DNA of 64,000 bases, from the NCBI GenBank assembly GCA_000980375.1, contig LARD01000009.1, positions 144,730 to 208,729 of the forward strand, written 5' to 3'. This document shows, piece after piece, positions 51,238-59,740 of this stretch. A program made the translations under genes and the position numbers. This DNA is from Clostridium sp. K4410.MGS-306. GTDB lineage: Bacteria > Cyanobacteriota > Vampirovibrionia > Gastranaerophilales > Gastranaerophilaceae. The notes beneath the pieces are model-generated. The model was given only the letters and a program-made list of their open reading frames with translations, searched no databases and was not told the DNA's origin. How positions within the stretch are numbered: the first letter of the stretch is position 1; each line of letters opens with the position of its first letter.

Positions 51238-51790
51238 AGCGAAGGCGCAGCCGAGCCTAAACAAGCGGGGTTCGGGGGCAGTATGCCCCTGATGGCGAAG
51301 TCTGTTAATTAGAGATTTTTAAGCAATGAAATGAAAATTTACGCCTCCTTGTGAGGTGAAATTTTCGTTTCAGGGCTTTAAAAGCTCTTTCGAACAGCGT
51401 GTTTCTTTCTTTTGGTTCGTTTTCTTTCTTTGCATCGCAACAAAGAAAGAAAATGAACAAGAGCAATTTTAATTGCGTTAAAGTATTATTTTATTTTTTT
51501 TATCGCATTCTTTCGAACGCTCTGTTCATTTCTTTTCTTTTTTTGCGGTTAAAAAGAAAAGAAACGAACCAAAGAAAAGAAAAAGAACGCTAGCTCAAAA
51601 GAGCTTTTAAAGTCTTTGAGCAGAAATTTCATCCCACAAGGGGCTGTAAATTTCTACTCAAATCCTTAAAAATCTCTAATTAACAGACTTCGCTATCAGG
51701 GGCATACTGCCCCCGAACCCTCTGTTTTGAGAAGATTCTTGCGCGGCTGCGCCCCGAACCCCGCTTTTTAGGCTCGGCTGCGCCTTCGCT
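51238..51790. repeat. 553-bp inverted-repeat element between convergent genes
   Basis: The outer 24 bases (51238-51261 and 51767-51790) are exact inverted copies. A second block of 56 bases (51268-51323 and 51665-51720) matches with one mismatch. Inner parts pair more loosely and contain nested hairpins (GGGGCATACTGCCCC type; long CTTTCTTT/AAAGAAAG stems). The right arm has about 40 extra bases (51721-51766). It fills the gap between the XRE gene and recF; the short frames inside it are not supported as genes. Probably a non-autonomous palindromic element. Confidence 0.85.
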
Positions 51791-51800
51791 TTTTGGGGTG

Positions 51801-52931
51801 TTATATGGCTACTTTGCCTTCAGTAATTTTAAAAATCTCCACGTCTTTCAAATACTCCTCATCAAAATGAAGCGTGTCCACAGATGTGATAATCGTCTGT
51901 GTGTTTGCGCCAATCGCATTTAAAAGATAATTCTGCCTGATGTTATCAAGCTCTGCTAATACGTCATCTAAAAGCAAAACAGGTGTGTCATCAATTTTTT
52001 CCTTGATAAGCTCAAGCTCTGCAAGCTTTAAACTCAATACCACTGTCCTTTGCTGGCCTTGGGAGGCAAACTTTTTGGCTTCAATACCGTTTATAAAAAA
52101 CGAAACATCATCCCTATGCGGCCCCACAAGCGCCTGTGCTCTGATAATTTCTTCAAGCTTTCTTTCATTCAGCTTTTGCTCAAATTGTGCTGCAATTTCT
52201 TCTACAGTGAGCTCTTTGTCAAAAGAAAAATCAATATCTCCTGCAACAGTAGAGTTGTAAACCGTTGTCAGAATCTCATGCTGTGCAATTTGTATATGTT
52301 TTTCCATTGCAATTTTTTGAAGCTCTTTTAAAAACTTTAAACGCAAAAATATAATGTTGCTTCCGCTAATACAAAGCTGGCTGTTAAAAACCTCCAGAAG
52401 AGATGTATCTGCGTTGATGTTGCCTTTTATGTCTTTAAGGTGATTGTTTTTTTGTATCCTTATTTTGTTGTACTTTGCTACCCTGTCAGGATAAGCGGGG
52501 TATATCTGGCTTATGGCCATATCCAGCCAGCTTCTCCTGTCATCCGGCACTCCTCTTAACAGAAGTAAATCGTTGACAGAAAAAGACACAACAGAAAGAT
52601 TGGTGCAAAAATCAGCAGACTTGCTTTTTTTTACACCATTTACTTTCATTTCTTTTCTTTTGGGAGGATTAATCAAAACATCCAGCTCTTTTTCCATGTC
52701 ATTTTTTTCAACAACAGCCTTTAGCCTTGCAAAAGGTTCTCCCCACAAAATAAGCTCACTGTCTGTTTTTGCACGTGCAGAGTTTAAGCACGACAAGTAA
52801 TAAACCGCCTCTAAAAGATTTGTTTTCCCCTGTGCGTTTTTACCTATCAAAAGAATTTTGTCCTTAGAAAACTCAAGGCTCAAATCTTTGTAGTTTCTGT
52901 AATTTTTAAGCTCCACAGACCGTATAAACAT
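51801..52931 (-). CDS. recF: DNA replication/repair protein RecF
   Basis: A 376-residue SMC-like ATPase that loads RecA at gapped DNA. N-terminal FIRSVELKNYRNYKDLSLEF, Walker A LIGKNAQGKTNLLEAVYYLS, RRSWLDMAISQIYPAYPD, SQGQQRTVVLSLKLAELELI (signature) and VLLLDDVLAELD (Walker B). Length is normal. No Shine-Dalgarno; TGGTATAAT ends six bases before the ATG. It is divergent from the DUF3137 gene with a 66-bp gap. Confidence 0.96.
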   Translation of the reverse strand: MFIRSVELKNYRNYKDLSLEFSKDKILLIGKNAQGKTNLLEAVYYLSCLNSARAKTDSELILWGEPFARLKAVVEKNDMEKELDVLINPPKRKEMKVNGVKKSKSADFCTNLSVVSFSVNDLLLLRGVPDDRRSWLDMAISQIYPAYPDRVAKYNKIRIQKNNHLKDIKGNINADTSLLEVFNSQLCISGSNIIFLRLKFLKELQKIAMEKHIQIAQHEILTTVYNSTVAGDIDFSFDKELTVEEIAAQFEQKLNERKLEEIIRAQALVGPHRDDVSFFINGIEAKKFASQGQQRTVVLSLKLAELELIKEKIDDTPVLLLDDVLAELDNIRQNYLLNAIGANTQTIITSVDTLHFDEEYLKDVEIFKITEGKVAI

Positions 52932-52937
52932 AACGTT

Positions 52938-52946
52938 ATTATACCA
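52938..52946 (-). promoter_or_regulatory. extended -10 promoter, leaderless arrangement, for recF
   Basis: TGGTATAAT on the minus strand, six bases before the recF ATG. Confidence 0.6.
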
Positions 52947-52985
52947 TCTAATTCATATAAAGGTTTACGCTGCACTGAAAATGGG

Positions 52986-52991
52986 TATAAT
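52986..52991 (+). promoter_or_regulatory. -10 box, leaderless arrangement, for the DUF3137 gene
   Basis: A perfect TATAAT, six bases before the ATG at 52998; no Shine-Dalgarno is present. Confidence 0.58.
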
Positions 52992-52997
52992 TTTGTT

Positions 52998-53951
52998 ATG
53001 CAAAATATTAATGATTTTAAAAAACAAAGTCTTAAGCTTTTTACCGACAAAATCATATATGAATTACAACCCTTTGAAGAACAAAGGATAGAAGCTTATA
53101 AAAAATATAAAAAGGCTTTAGTTATATTTTTACTTTTTCTTGTCTTTATTATTATATTTTTAATTTGCATGTTTATTGTTAAAGTACCAAAAGAATATGA
53201 GTCCTTTTTTTCTATATTCTTGGCGGCAACAGAAGCTGTTGCTTTATATTATTTGGGGCAGATTTTTTTGATTTCAAAAGACTTTGAAAGAAATCTAAAA
53301 AAACAAATAATGACGTTGGTCTTTAAAAATGTCCCTAATTTTAAATGGCAGGAAAAAAGTGATATATCAAATTATATGATTGAAAAATTCAGACTTTTTG
53401 ATTTTGATTTACAAAGTAGAAATGATGATGATTGCTTTAAAGGTAAATATAAAGATATAGATATCGATATTTGTGAAACTGCATTGAGAATTACTTTTAG
53501 AGGGATTCTTATTTGTCTGTCATTAAAAGATAAAAATTATAAAGGGTTAACTTTAATTAAACAGGATAATCTATTTACTACGATTGATAAACCTTTAAAA
53601 AGCTATATTAAAAATAATGATTTAAAGCTTGTAAAACTTGAAGATGTGGAATTTGATAAAATTTTTAATGTCAGCTCTTCTGATCAGATAGAAGCAAGAT
53701 ATATATTAACAACTTCTTTTATGGAAAGATTGAAAAATCTTAAAACTGTTTTTAAAGCAGATAAGGTAGAAGCATCCTTTTGCTCTAATTATGTATTGAT
53801 AGCACTACACACCTGGAAAGATTTGTTTAAACTCGGTAATGTTACAAAACCTGTCTACAACTTTAACCAGTACAAAACAATGATAGACGAGTTTGCGTCA
53901 ATTTTTGAATTGATAGATGAATTAAAATTTACTGACAATATAGGCCTGTAA
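52998..53951 (+). CDS. DUF3137-like membrane protein
   Basis: A 317-residue protein with two adjacent membrane helices (about 38-60 and 70-92, ALVIFLLFLVFIIIFLICMF and FFSIFLAATEAVALYYL), then a cytoplasmic-type domain ending with VSSSDQIEARYILTTSFMER, KADKVEASFCSNYVLIALHT and DLFKLG, the pattern of DUF3137. Function unknown. Divergent from recF, convergent with the HD protein. Confidence 0.72.
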   Translation: MQNINDFKKQSLKLFTDKIIYELQPFEEQRIEAYKKYKKALVIFLLFLVFIIIFLICMFIVKVPKEYESFFSIFLAATEAVALYYLGQIFLISKDFERNLKKQIMTLVFKNVPNFKWQEKSDISNYMIEKFRLFDFDLQSRNDDDCFKGKYKDIDIDICETALRITFRGILICLSLKDKNYKGLTLIKQDNLFTTIDKPLKSYIKNNDLKLVKLEDVEFDKIFNVSSSDQIEARYILTTSFMERLKNLKTVFKADKVEASFCSNYVLIALHTWKDLFKLGNVTKPVYNFNQYKTMIDEFASIFELIDELKFTDNIGL

Positions 53952-53955
53952 AAAG

Positions 53956-54870
53956 TTATGCAGCTGTTACAAGACTGTGGATTATCTCGTTAATTTCATT
54001 TGCACCTTTTTGTAATACGTCTTTGTATTTTTCATAAAACATTCCGTCTCTTTGCACTGCTTTTAAATCAGCTTCTGCCAGAATGCAAAGCATTAAAAAA
54101 TCATTGCCGTTTTTAAGTGTTTTAGCAAATTCCTCGGTGCTTGTAATACCTTTGTTATAACGCTCCAGCCAATCATGGTTTCTTATCAGAAGACAAATAT
54201 CATCCTTTTGAGCTTTCGGCATATCAAATTTGTTGAGTATGAACCCAGCGTCCTTGGCAGAACAAACCGGATGAGTCTTGTCAATTTCACCTTCTTTTTT
54301 GGTAATATCATGCATCAAAACAGCCAGCTGGAGGTTTCTTCTGGCTTCTTGCGGCAATTTTAGATAATCACTATGAGCCATTACTCCCTGCAAAACCTTG
54401 AGCGTGTGAACAGCCACACAGTAGCTGTGCGTGTGGTGCTGAACTTTTCCTATAAGAGTTAAAAATTCCGGCAGTGCTTTTATTATCGCATTCATCTGTT
54501 TTGTCAAAACAGGACAGCCCGGTATGGTTACTTCGTTTTCTTCAACAAACTCTTTTACATATCTGAAAACCCTTGCAGAGCTGGAAAAATCCTCTTCAAT
54601 AAGATTTGAAACAGAAGGATACCCTCTCAACGTTGTATACAATGGCCCCTGCTCAATAGCAAAGCCAAAAAGCCCTGTTATATCTGTTTTTTGAGCATGG
54701 CTATATTTTTGCAAAAGTCTGTTGATGTCTTCAATAAAATCTCTTCTAGGATACTTGAGCTCAAGAGAAAAATCACACGACGAAATATCAGTGCACAAAA
54801 ACTCACTGCCCTGTTTTTCCATTTCGTCTAATGCTTTAAAAAATTTTTGGGTTATTTCGTTTGAAATCAT
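53956..54870 (-). CDS. HD-domain phosphohydrolase-like protein
   Basis: A 304-residue protein with an HD domain: HHTHSYCVAVHTLKVL, LAVLMHDITKKEG (the HD pair), THPVCSAKDAGFILNKFDMP and ICLLIRNHDWLERY, similar to the HD domain of CCA-adding enzymes and related phosphohydrolases. The N-terminal 120 residues are not recognised. The nucleotidyltransferase head of CCA enzymes is absent. No Shine-Dalgarno; TGCTAATAT ends six bases before the ATG. Confidence 0.8.
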   Translation of the reverse strand: MISNEITQKFFKALDEMEKQGSEFLCTDISSCDFSLELKYPRRDFIEDINRLLQKYSHAQKTDITGLFGFAIEQGPLYTTLRGYPSVSNLIEEDFSSSARVFRYVKEFVEENEVTIPGCPVLTKQMNAIIKALPEFLTLIGKVQHHTHSYCVAVHTLKVLQGVMAHSDYLKLPQEARRNLQLAVLMHDITKKEGEIDKTHPVCSAKDAGFILNKFDMPKAQKDDICLLIRNHDWLERYNKGITSTEEFAKTLKNGNDFLMLCILAEADLKAVQRDGMFYEKYKDVLQKGANEINEIIHSLVTAA

Positions 54871-54876
54871 AGCTAT

Positions 54877-54885
54877 ATATTAGCA
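54877..54885 (-). promoter_or_regulatory. extended -10-like box, leaderless arrangement, for the HD gene
   Basis: TGCTAATAT on the minus strand, six bases before the ATG at 54870. Confidence 0.4.
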
Positions 54886-54895
54886 TAAGAATTTT

Positions 54896-55735
54896 TTAAT
54901 AAATAACAAGGAAAGATTTTAATTTTCTTGCACTTGCATGTTTGTCAGAAATTATCTCAAAGTCTTTGTAATCGGGGTTGTCTGTGCCTTTGTAATTTAA
55001 TGAAGTAGACCCGCCGCCGTCAAAATTCATAGCTTTTTCAAGACACAAATCCTCGCAAACTTTGTACAACTCTGGCAGCGTGAGTTTGTGATAAATATTT
55101 GCAATAATGATGTAAATATCTCCGTCTTTTATGCCAATAGCTGTTCTTGCACATTTTTTCAAGGCCGTAATAGAGTCCCGTGTAACTTTTCCGTTTTCGT
55201 CTTTGGAAACAAAATATTCTCTTGAAAGCTTTAAGTCAGGATAAATCATCGGCCCTGCCTGTACAGAGTGCACTATTTCACACCTGAACGGTGCTCTGGC
55301 ATTGTGTGCAGCTATATCGTATCTTGTTTCACCTTTGCAGTTTAAAACTCTGAATTCTGTTCTATTTAAAATTGTATCAATATGCGGCTCAAGTGCCTTG
55401 TTGTTCATAAGACTTGCGTTTGTTGTCGGGTCTAGTACAGTTTTTCCATCAATTACAACATAAGAGGATGTCCCGTGATTGTTGGGGTCAAAATATCCTG
55501 CATTAATAACAAGCTCGGCGCCGGTTTGTTTATATACATCTTTGTTAAACGTCAAAAGCTTTGTTACATAAGGTTTTATACAGGAGTTTCTTTCTTTGGG
55601 GATTCTTATTATATAAAGCCCTTTGTTGTTGGTAATTTCAATATTTTTTGTCCCTCTGCATACAACAGGACAGGCTCCCGTAGTGAATATAACTGCAGCA
55701 CAAATCAAAAACATCATGGATATCAATTTTTTCAT
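54896..55735 (-). CDS. exported phosphodiester glycosidase family protein (DUF2233/NAGPA-like)
   Basis: A 279-residue exported protein. Signal peptide MKKLISMMFLICAAVIFTTG. The domain has LVINAGYFDPNNHGTSSYVV, SVQAGPMIYPD, RTAIGIKDGDIYIIIAN and the hallmark MNFDGGGSTSLNY. The family includes the enzyme uncovering mannose-6-phosphate; bacterial members act on cell-wall or exopolysaccharide phosphodiesters. The start at 55735 follows TTTGGAG; a TATAAT lies at the end of the upstream LptF/G-like gene and may give a separate transcript. Confidence 0.86.
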   Translation of the reverse strand: MKKLISMMFLICAAVIFTTGACPVVCRGTKNIEITNNKGLYIIRIPKERNSCIKPYVTKLLTFNKDVYKQTGAELVINAGYFDPNNHGTSSYVVIDGKTVLDPTTNASLMNNKALEPHIDTILNRTEFRVLNCKGETRYDIAAHNARAPFRCEIVHSVQAGPMIYPDLKLSREYFVSKDENGKVTRDSITALKKCARTAIGIKDGDIYIIIANIYHKLTLPELYKVCEDLCLEKAMNFDGGGSTSLNYKGTDNPDYKDFEIISDKHASARKLKSFLVIY

Positions 55736-55750
55736 CTCAAACTCCAAAGA

Positions 55751-56875
55751 TTATACGTCTTTTATCTTTTTAAATATAAATATAGCTATCAATATTGCAA
55801 TCGGCTGGATTGACGAAGTAAGATAGGGGCTTAGTATACCTTTTTCCGCACACATATCAAAAAACGGCAGTGTTATGTAATAACCAAAAACAATACCAAT
55901 ACCTATAACAAAGTTAACAAGCTTCTGCTCTCTGGGTCGGGAAAAACCGAGCAATGACCCCAGCACAGCAAACAAAACACAAATTGCTGAATGGAAATAT
56001 CTTTGCAGATACTTGTTTAGCATAAACCTGTATTCGTCTTTCAGGTTTTCAGATTTTAGCATTCTTATATATTCTGTAATTTCAGAATTATTCAATTCTC
56101 TGTCTTTTTTTGTTGAATAAGACATTATCTTGAAAGCAGTATTGGCCTTGTCACCTTTTAGAACCTGTATGGAGGGAATATTAGTTATTTTTTTAAATAC
56201 TCCGTCTTTGGTCAATTCATATTTTTTTACGTTGTGAATAACCCAGCTGTCTTTTGTATAAACAGCATAATCAGACTGCATAATGCTGCTTAGTACACTT
56301 GTGTCTGTGTATTGAGACGAATCAAAATTCAAAACCAGCGGATGGCTAATCATATCGCTGTAATATCTTGGTACAACAATAATTTTTTCGAGCTGATCAT
56401 GTGCAGCTTTTACAGTGTAAACAAAATGCGTGTCAAAGGTTTCGCCTTTTAATTGATTAATCTTTTTTTCGCTGTATGGAATAAGCGTGTTGTATAAAGA
56501 AAAACATAAAACAGAAATAAAAATACTCAAAACAATGATAGGATAAACTATACGCCAGAATGTAAGCCCGATTCCTCTTAATACAGTAAGCTCAGAATCT
56601 TTGCTCAATTTGTCAAACGTAAAAAGTGTACCCAGCAAAAGGCCTACTGGCAGTGCTTTACCCACAATTTTGGGGATTTCGTAAATCAAAAGCTGGATGC
56701 CAACCATCGGAGTGTACATACCGGACAATGTTCTTTTTATTACTTTTAAAAGAGTTTCCGGAGCAATCCATATAACAACAAACAGGAATATACAAACAAG
56801 CGTTGCAGCAAATACCTGCTTTGTAATATAACCGTCAAAAATCTTTGTTGGTAATGAAATCTTAGGCAGCTGCAT
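55751..56875 (-). CDS. LptF/LptG-family LPS export permease
   Basis: A 374-residue inner-membrane protein with three N-terminal helices, a large periplasmic beta-jellyroll (about 125-270; HFVYTVKAAHDQLEKIIVVP) and three C-terminal helices. It pairs with LptB to lift LPS from the inner membrane. Its ATG overlaps the lptB stop (TAATG), so they are coupled. Only one permease of the LptF/G pair is in the window; which of the two cannot be decided. Confidence 0.9.
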   Translation of the reverse strand: MQLPKISLPTKIFDGYITKQVFAATLVCIFLFVVIWIAPETLLKVIKRTLSGMYTPMVGIQLLIYEIPKIVGKALPVGLLLGTLFTFDKLSKDSELTVLRGIGLTFWRIVYPIIVLSIFISVLCFSLYNTLIPYSEKKINQLKGETFDTHFVYTVKAAHDQLEKIIVVPRYYSDMISHPLVLNFDSSQYTDTSVLSSIMQSDYAVYTKDSWVIHNVKKYELTKDGVFKKITNIPSIQVLKGDKANTAFKIMSYSTKKDRELNNSEITEYIRMLKSENLKDEYRFMLNKYLQRYFHSAICVLFAVLGSLLGFSRPREQKLVNFVIGIGIVFGYYITLPFFDMCAEKGILSPYLTSSIQPIAILIAIFIFKKIKDV

Positions 56876-57600
56876 TACAGAGTAAAGTCCTTTCCGAGAT
56901 AAAACTGCTTGGCAACAGGGTCGTTAGCGACCTCAACACTTTTGCCCTGGATTTTTATCTTGCCGTCAAATATAACATAAGCTCTGTCAGTGATAGAAAG
57001 AGTTGCTTTGGGGTTGTGGTCGGTAATCAAAACACCCAGCCCTTTTTCTTCGGAAAGCTTTCTTATGTTGTCTTTGATTTCGCCAATGGCAATAGGGTCA
57101 ATACCCGTAAACGGTTCATCCAGCAGAATAAATTCCGGACTTGCCGCAAGCGCACGTGCAAGCTCTACCCTTCTTCTTTCTCCACCCGAAAGAGAAATAG
57201 CCGAGAATTTTCTCTTTTTCTCCATACCAAATTCGTTTAACAAATCTTCTAATTTTTGCTTTTTCTCTTCTTCATTGAGCTTGTCATTCATTTGCAAAAC
57301 AAGTTTTATGTTGTCTTCAACAGACAGCTTTCTAAAAATAGAGGCTTCCTGCGGAAGATAGCCGATACCTTCTTTTGCACGGATATTCATAGGCACATTT
57401 GTGAGCTCTTTATCATCGAGATAAACTGCACCGCCATTGGCTTTGACAAGACCTACAACCATGTAAAATGTTGTGGTTTTACCGGCCCCATTCGGGCCTA
57501 AAAGACCAACAACTTCACCTTTGTTAACTTCAAAGCTTATGTCGTTAACAACTGTTCTGTCTCCGTATATTTTAACAAGATTTTTTGCGATGATTTTCAT
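56875..57600 (-). CDS. lptB: LPS export ABC ATPase LptB
   Basis: A 241-residue ABC ATPase: Walker A LLGPNGAGKTTTFYMVVGLV, Q-loop GYLPQEASIFRKL, signature SLSGGERRRVELARALA, Walker B FILLDEPFTGIDPIA. The start at 57600 is chosen by homology and AAAGG upstream; the longer frame to 57645 has no ribosome site. Coupled to the LptF/G-like gene. Presence shows an outer membrane with LPS. Confidence 0.95.
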   Translation of the reverse strand: MKIIAKNLVKIYGDRTVVNDISFEVNKGEVVGLLGPNGAGKTTTFYMVVGLVKANGGAVYLDDKELTNVPMNIRAKEGIGYLPQEASIFRKLSVEDNIKLVLQMNDKLNEEEKKQKLEDLLNEFGMEKKRKFSAISLSGGERRRVELARALAASPEFILLDEPFTGIDPIAIGEIKDNIRKLSEEKGLGVLITDHNPKATLSITDRAYVIFDGKIKIQGKSVEVANDPVAKQFYLGKDFTL

Positions 57601-57673
57601 ATTTTTACTACCTTTATTATTAATAAAGGATAGCACAAAAGGCATGAAAAATTAAATTATTTTCTTGGACAAA

Positions 57674-58435
57674 TCAGGCTTTTTTATCAAGCTTTTGAGT
57701 CTGGGCATTTACCTCTTTGTCTTTTAAATTAACATCTTTAGCCTTGGGGGCTTCCATGTTCAGCCCTTTCATAATAGGATGCAATACCAAATGGCTCAAT
57801 TCGGGTGCAAGAAGTGTTAAACCGACTACAGAACCCACAATAGAGCTCATTTCCAAACCGCCTTTGGCAATAAAGAACTGTCTGAAAAACTTACCGTCTT
57901 TTTCTTCTTCCATAACTTTCTTTAAAATAGCTTCGTTATCCTTGTGATTTTCCACAAGATTTTCTTTAAGAGTCTTTAAAAGTTTAACAGCTTTTTCATT
58001 GGTAACATCACATCTTTCAGCGGGTTTCATTTGTCCCAGCTGATGAATTGCACTCAATGCTTTTTCGTTTTTGAACATGTCAATAGAACATCTATCAATA
58101 GCAAGTTTAGGGTCTTTTGCAGAGTCTGAAATTTTTGCTAAAAATTCAGGATTTTTGTCTAATTTGCTGCAAATATTTTTAAATAGTTTAAATCCTCCTC
58201 TTTTGAAAATTGGAGGAATAATTGCAAGGTAAATTCCAAGACATAAAGTTTGATATAATAATTCTTTTACAGCTGAATATTTTCTTGTTTCTTTATCAAC
58301 ATTTTTGTCAGCAAGAGTAAAAGCCGGACGGCCCGCTGCTTTTAGACCTGTTTCAATAGAAACCTGTGCTGTAGTATTTTGTACAAGGTTTTGAAAACCC
58401 GGTTTTGTTATGGCATTTACAAATAAATTAATCAT
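57674..58435 (-). CDS. uncharacterised membrane protein, paralogue of upstream gene
   Basis: A 253-residue protein with hydrophobic segments at about 65-85 (LCLGIYLAIIPPIF) and 195-215. It shares with its upstream neighbour the motif RPAFTLADKNVDKETRKYSA against RPLFTMMDKKSDPQVKKYAA, and a C-terminal LHPIMKGLN against LNPVMKGIA. Between the helices is an inserted charged helical domain absent from the paralogue. Its ATG overlaps the neighbour's stop (ATGA), with GGAGG upstream. The function is unknown. Confidence 0.6.
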   Translation of the reverse strand: MINLFVNAITKPGFQNLVQNTTAQVSIETGLKAAGRPAFTLADKNVDKETRKYSAVKELLYQTLCLGIYLAIIPPIFKRGGFKLFKNICSKLDKNPEFLAKISDSAKDPKLAIDRCSIDMFKNEKALSAIHQLGQMKPAERCDVTNEKAVKLLKTLKENLVENHKDNEAILKKVMEEEKDGKFFRQFFIAKGGLEMSSIVGSVVGLTLLAPELSHLVLHPIMKGLNMEAPKAKDVNLKDKEVNAQTQKLDKKA

Positions 58436-59061
58436 ATTCTAAGCCCTCCTTTCATTGAAGGCGGGTTATAATTCTTTTGCAAAACTGTTAAAAGACTGTT
58501 AGGACCTGTTGGCATCTTAACTCCGTCTTGTACTGCCGGTAATGGCGCAAGCTCTTTGTCTTTGTCTTTTGAAACAGGCTCTTTTATGTCCAGCTTTTCA
58601 TAGGTTTTGTTATCTGTTAAATGAAATCTTTTTTTAAACGGCAGCAAATCATCATTGAGCTTTGCAATACCTTTCATAACAGGATTTAGGGCAACGTTGC
58701 ATGCTGCGGGGATAAGTACTGCGGCACTTAAACATACGCACAAAAATTCAAGACCGTTTGTTATTTTGCCTTTGGATTTACCTGTTTTGTTGTGCAATAA
58801 ATTAGCCAAAGGTCCAACAAGGATTTTGTTGGTTGCAATGTATGTAGTTGCAGCAATGACCTCTGTCAAACCTTCTCTAAATGCAGCATATTTTTTTACC
58901 TGCGGGTCTGATTTTTTGTCCATCATCGTGAATAAAGGTCTGTTAATACCTTTAAACAGAGCAATAGCAAGTACAGCATTAAGCGGATCATTGTGGTCAC
59001 CCAGCTTAAACGCCCCTTTTGCTATTTTTTGAATAATCGGATTTACTTTTTCTGCAACCAT
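58432..59061 (-). CDS. uncharacterised membrane protein, tandem paralogue
   Basis: A 209-residue protein with hydrophobic segments at about 66-85 (EVIAATTYIATNKILVGPLA) and 105-130 (LEFLCVCLSAAVLIPAAC), a shared RPLFTMMDK motif and LNPVMKGIA, then a basic/proline-rich C-terminal tail. It is the first gene of the two-gene unit; the second overlaps by four bases. No clear ribosome site precedes the ATG. The family is not recognised and may be lineage-specific. Confidence 0.6.
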   Translation of the reverse strand: MVAEKVNPIIQKIAKGAFKLGDHNDPLNAVLAIALFKGINRPLFTMMDKKSDPQVKKYAAFREGLTEVIAATTYIATNKILVGPLANLLHNKTGKSKGKITNGLEFLCVCLSAAVLIPAACNVALNPVMKGIAKLNDDLLPFKKRFHLTDNKTYEKLDIKEPVSKDKDKELAPLPAVQDGVKMPTGPNSLLTVLQKNYNPPSMKGGLRI

Positions 59062-59273
59062 TGTAATATAGGCTTTCTAAATAGGTCTGGTGGTAATACA
59101 TACTTCCTACACTCTTACATGAAATTCGAACATAAAAAAAAGTGCTAGAGCGCAACCATTCTTGTAACATTTTTTCACAAAAGTATTTTAAAAGAAATAA
59201 AAATATAAATACTGCTTAAAACTTGTTTAAACTTGGTGTTTATGCTTCAATAAACTTGAAATGGAGGATATTA

Positions 59274-59732
59274 ATGGACAGAACATTTGTTGCAATTAAA
59301 CCGGACGGTGTAAAAAGAGGTTTGATAGGAAACATTATCAGAAGAATTGAACACAAAGGCTATAAAATTGTAGGCCTTAAAATGCTTCAACCGACACTGG
59401 AAATTGCAGAACAACACTATGCTGAACACAAAGGTAAATCTTTTTATCAGGATTTAATCAACTACATTACATCAGGCCCGATTGTGGCAATGGTTGTAGA
59501 AGGAAAAAATGTTATTGAAGGAATGCGTCACATGATGGGTTCTACAGTACCTAACGACGCACAGGTTGGTACAATCAGAGCAGACTTTGCACAAACAAAA
59601 GAATGCAATACAATCCACGGCTCAGATTCTTGCGAAAGCGCAGAAAGAGAAATTAATATCTACTTTAAACCCGAAGAATTATTCAGAGACTGGAAATCCA
59701 TGATGGACTATGTCTGGGAAGATATGAAATAG
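59274..59732 (+). CDS. ndk: nucleoside-diphosphate kinase
   Basis: A 152-residue enzyme that transfers phosphate between NTPs and NDPs through a phosphohistidine. TFVAIKPDGVKRGLIGNIIR, YAEHKGKSFYQDLINYI, VIEGMRHMMGST and the active-site NTIHGSDSCESAEREI (His). The start at 59274 follows GGAGG; the longer frame upstream is not supported. Followed eight bases later by tgt. Confidence 0.97.
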   Translation: MDRTFVAIKPDGVKRGLIGNIIRRIEHKGYKIVGLKMLQPTLEIAEQHYAEHKGKSFYQDLINYITSGPIVAMVVEGKNVIEGMRHMMGSTVPNDAQVGTIRADFAQTKECNTIHGSDSCESAEREINIYFKPEELFRDWKSMMDYVWEDMK

Positions 59733-59740
59733 AAAGAACA

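Noticed and set aside
51399..51593. 64-codon frame inside the inverted-repeat element
   Set aside because: It is made of purine/pyrimidine repeat translated as K, E, F and S runs; there is no ribosome site, and it lies in the hairpin arms.
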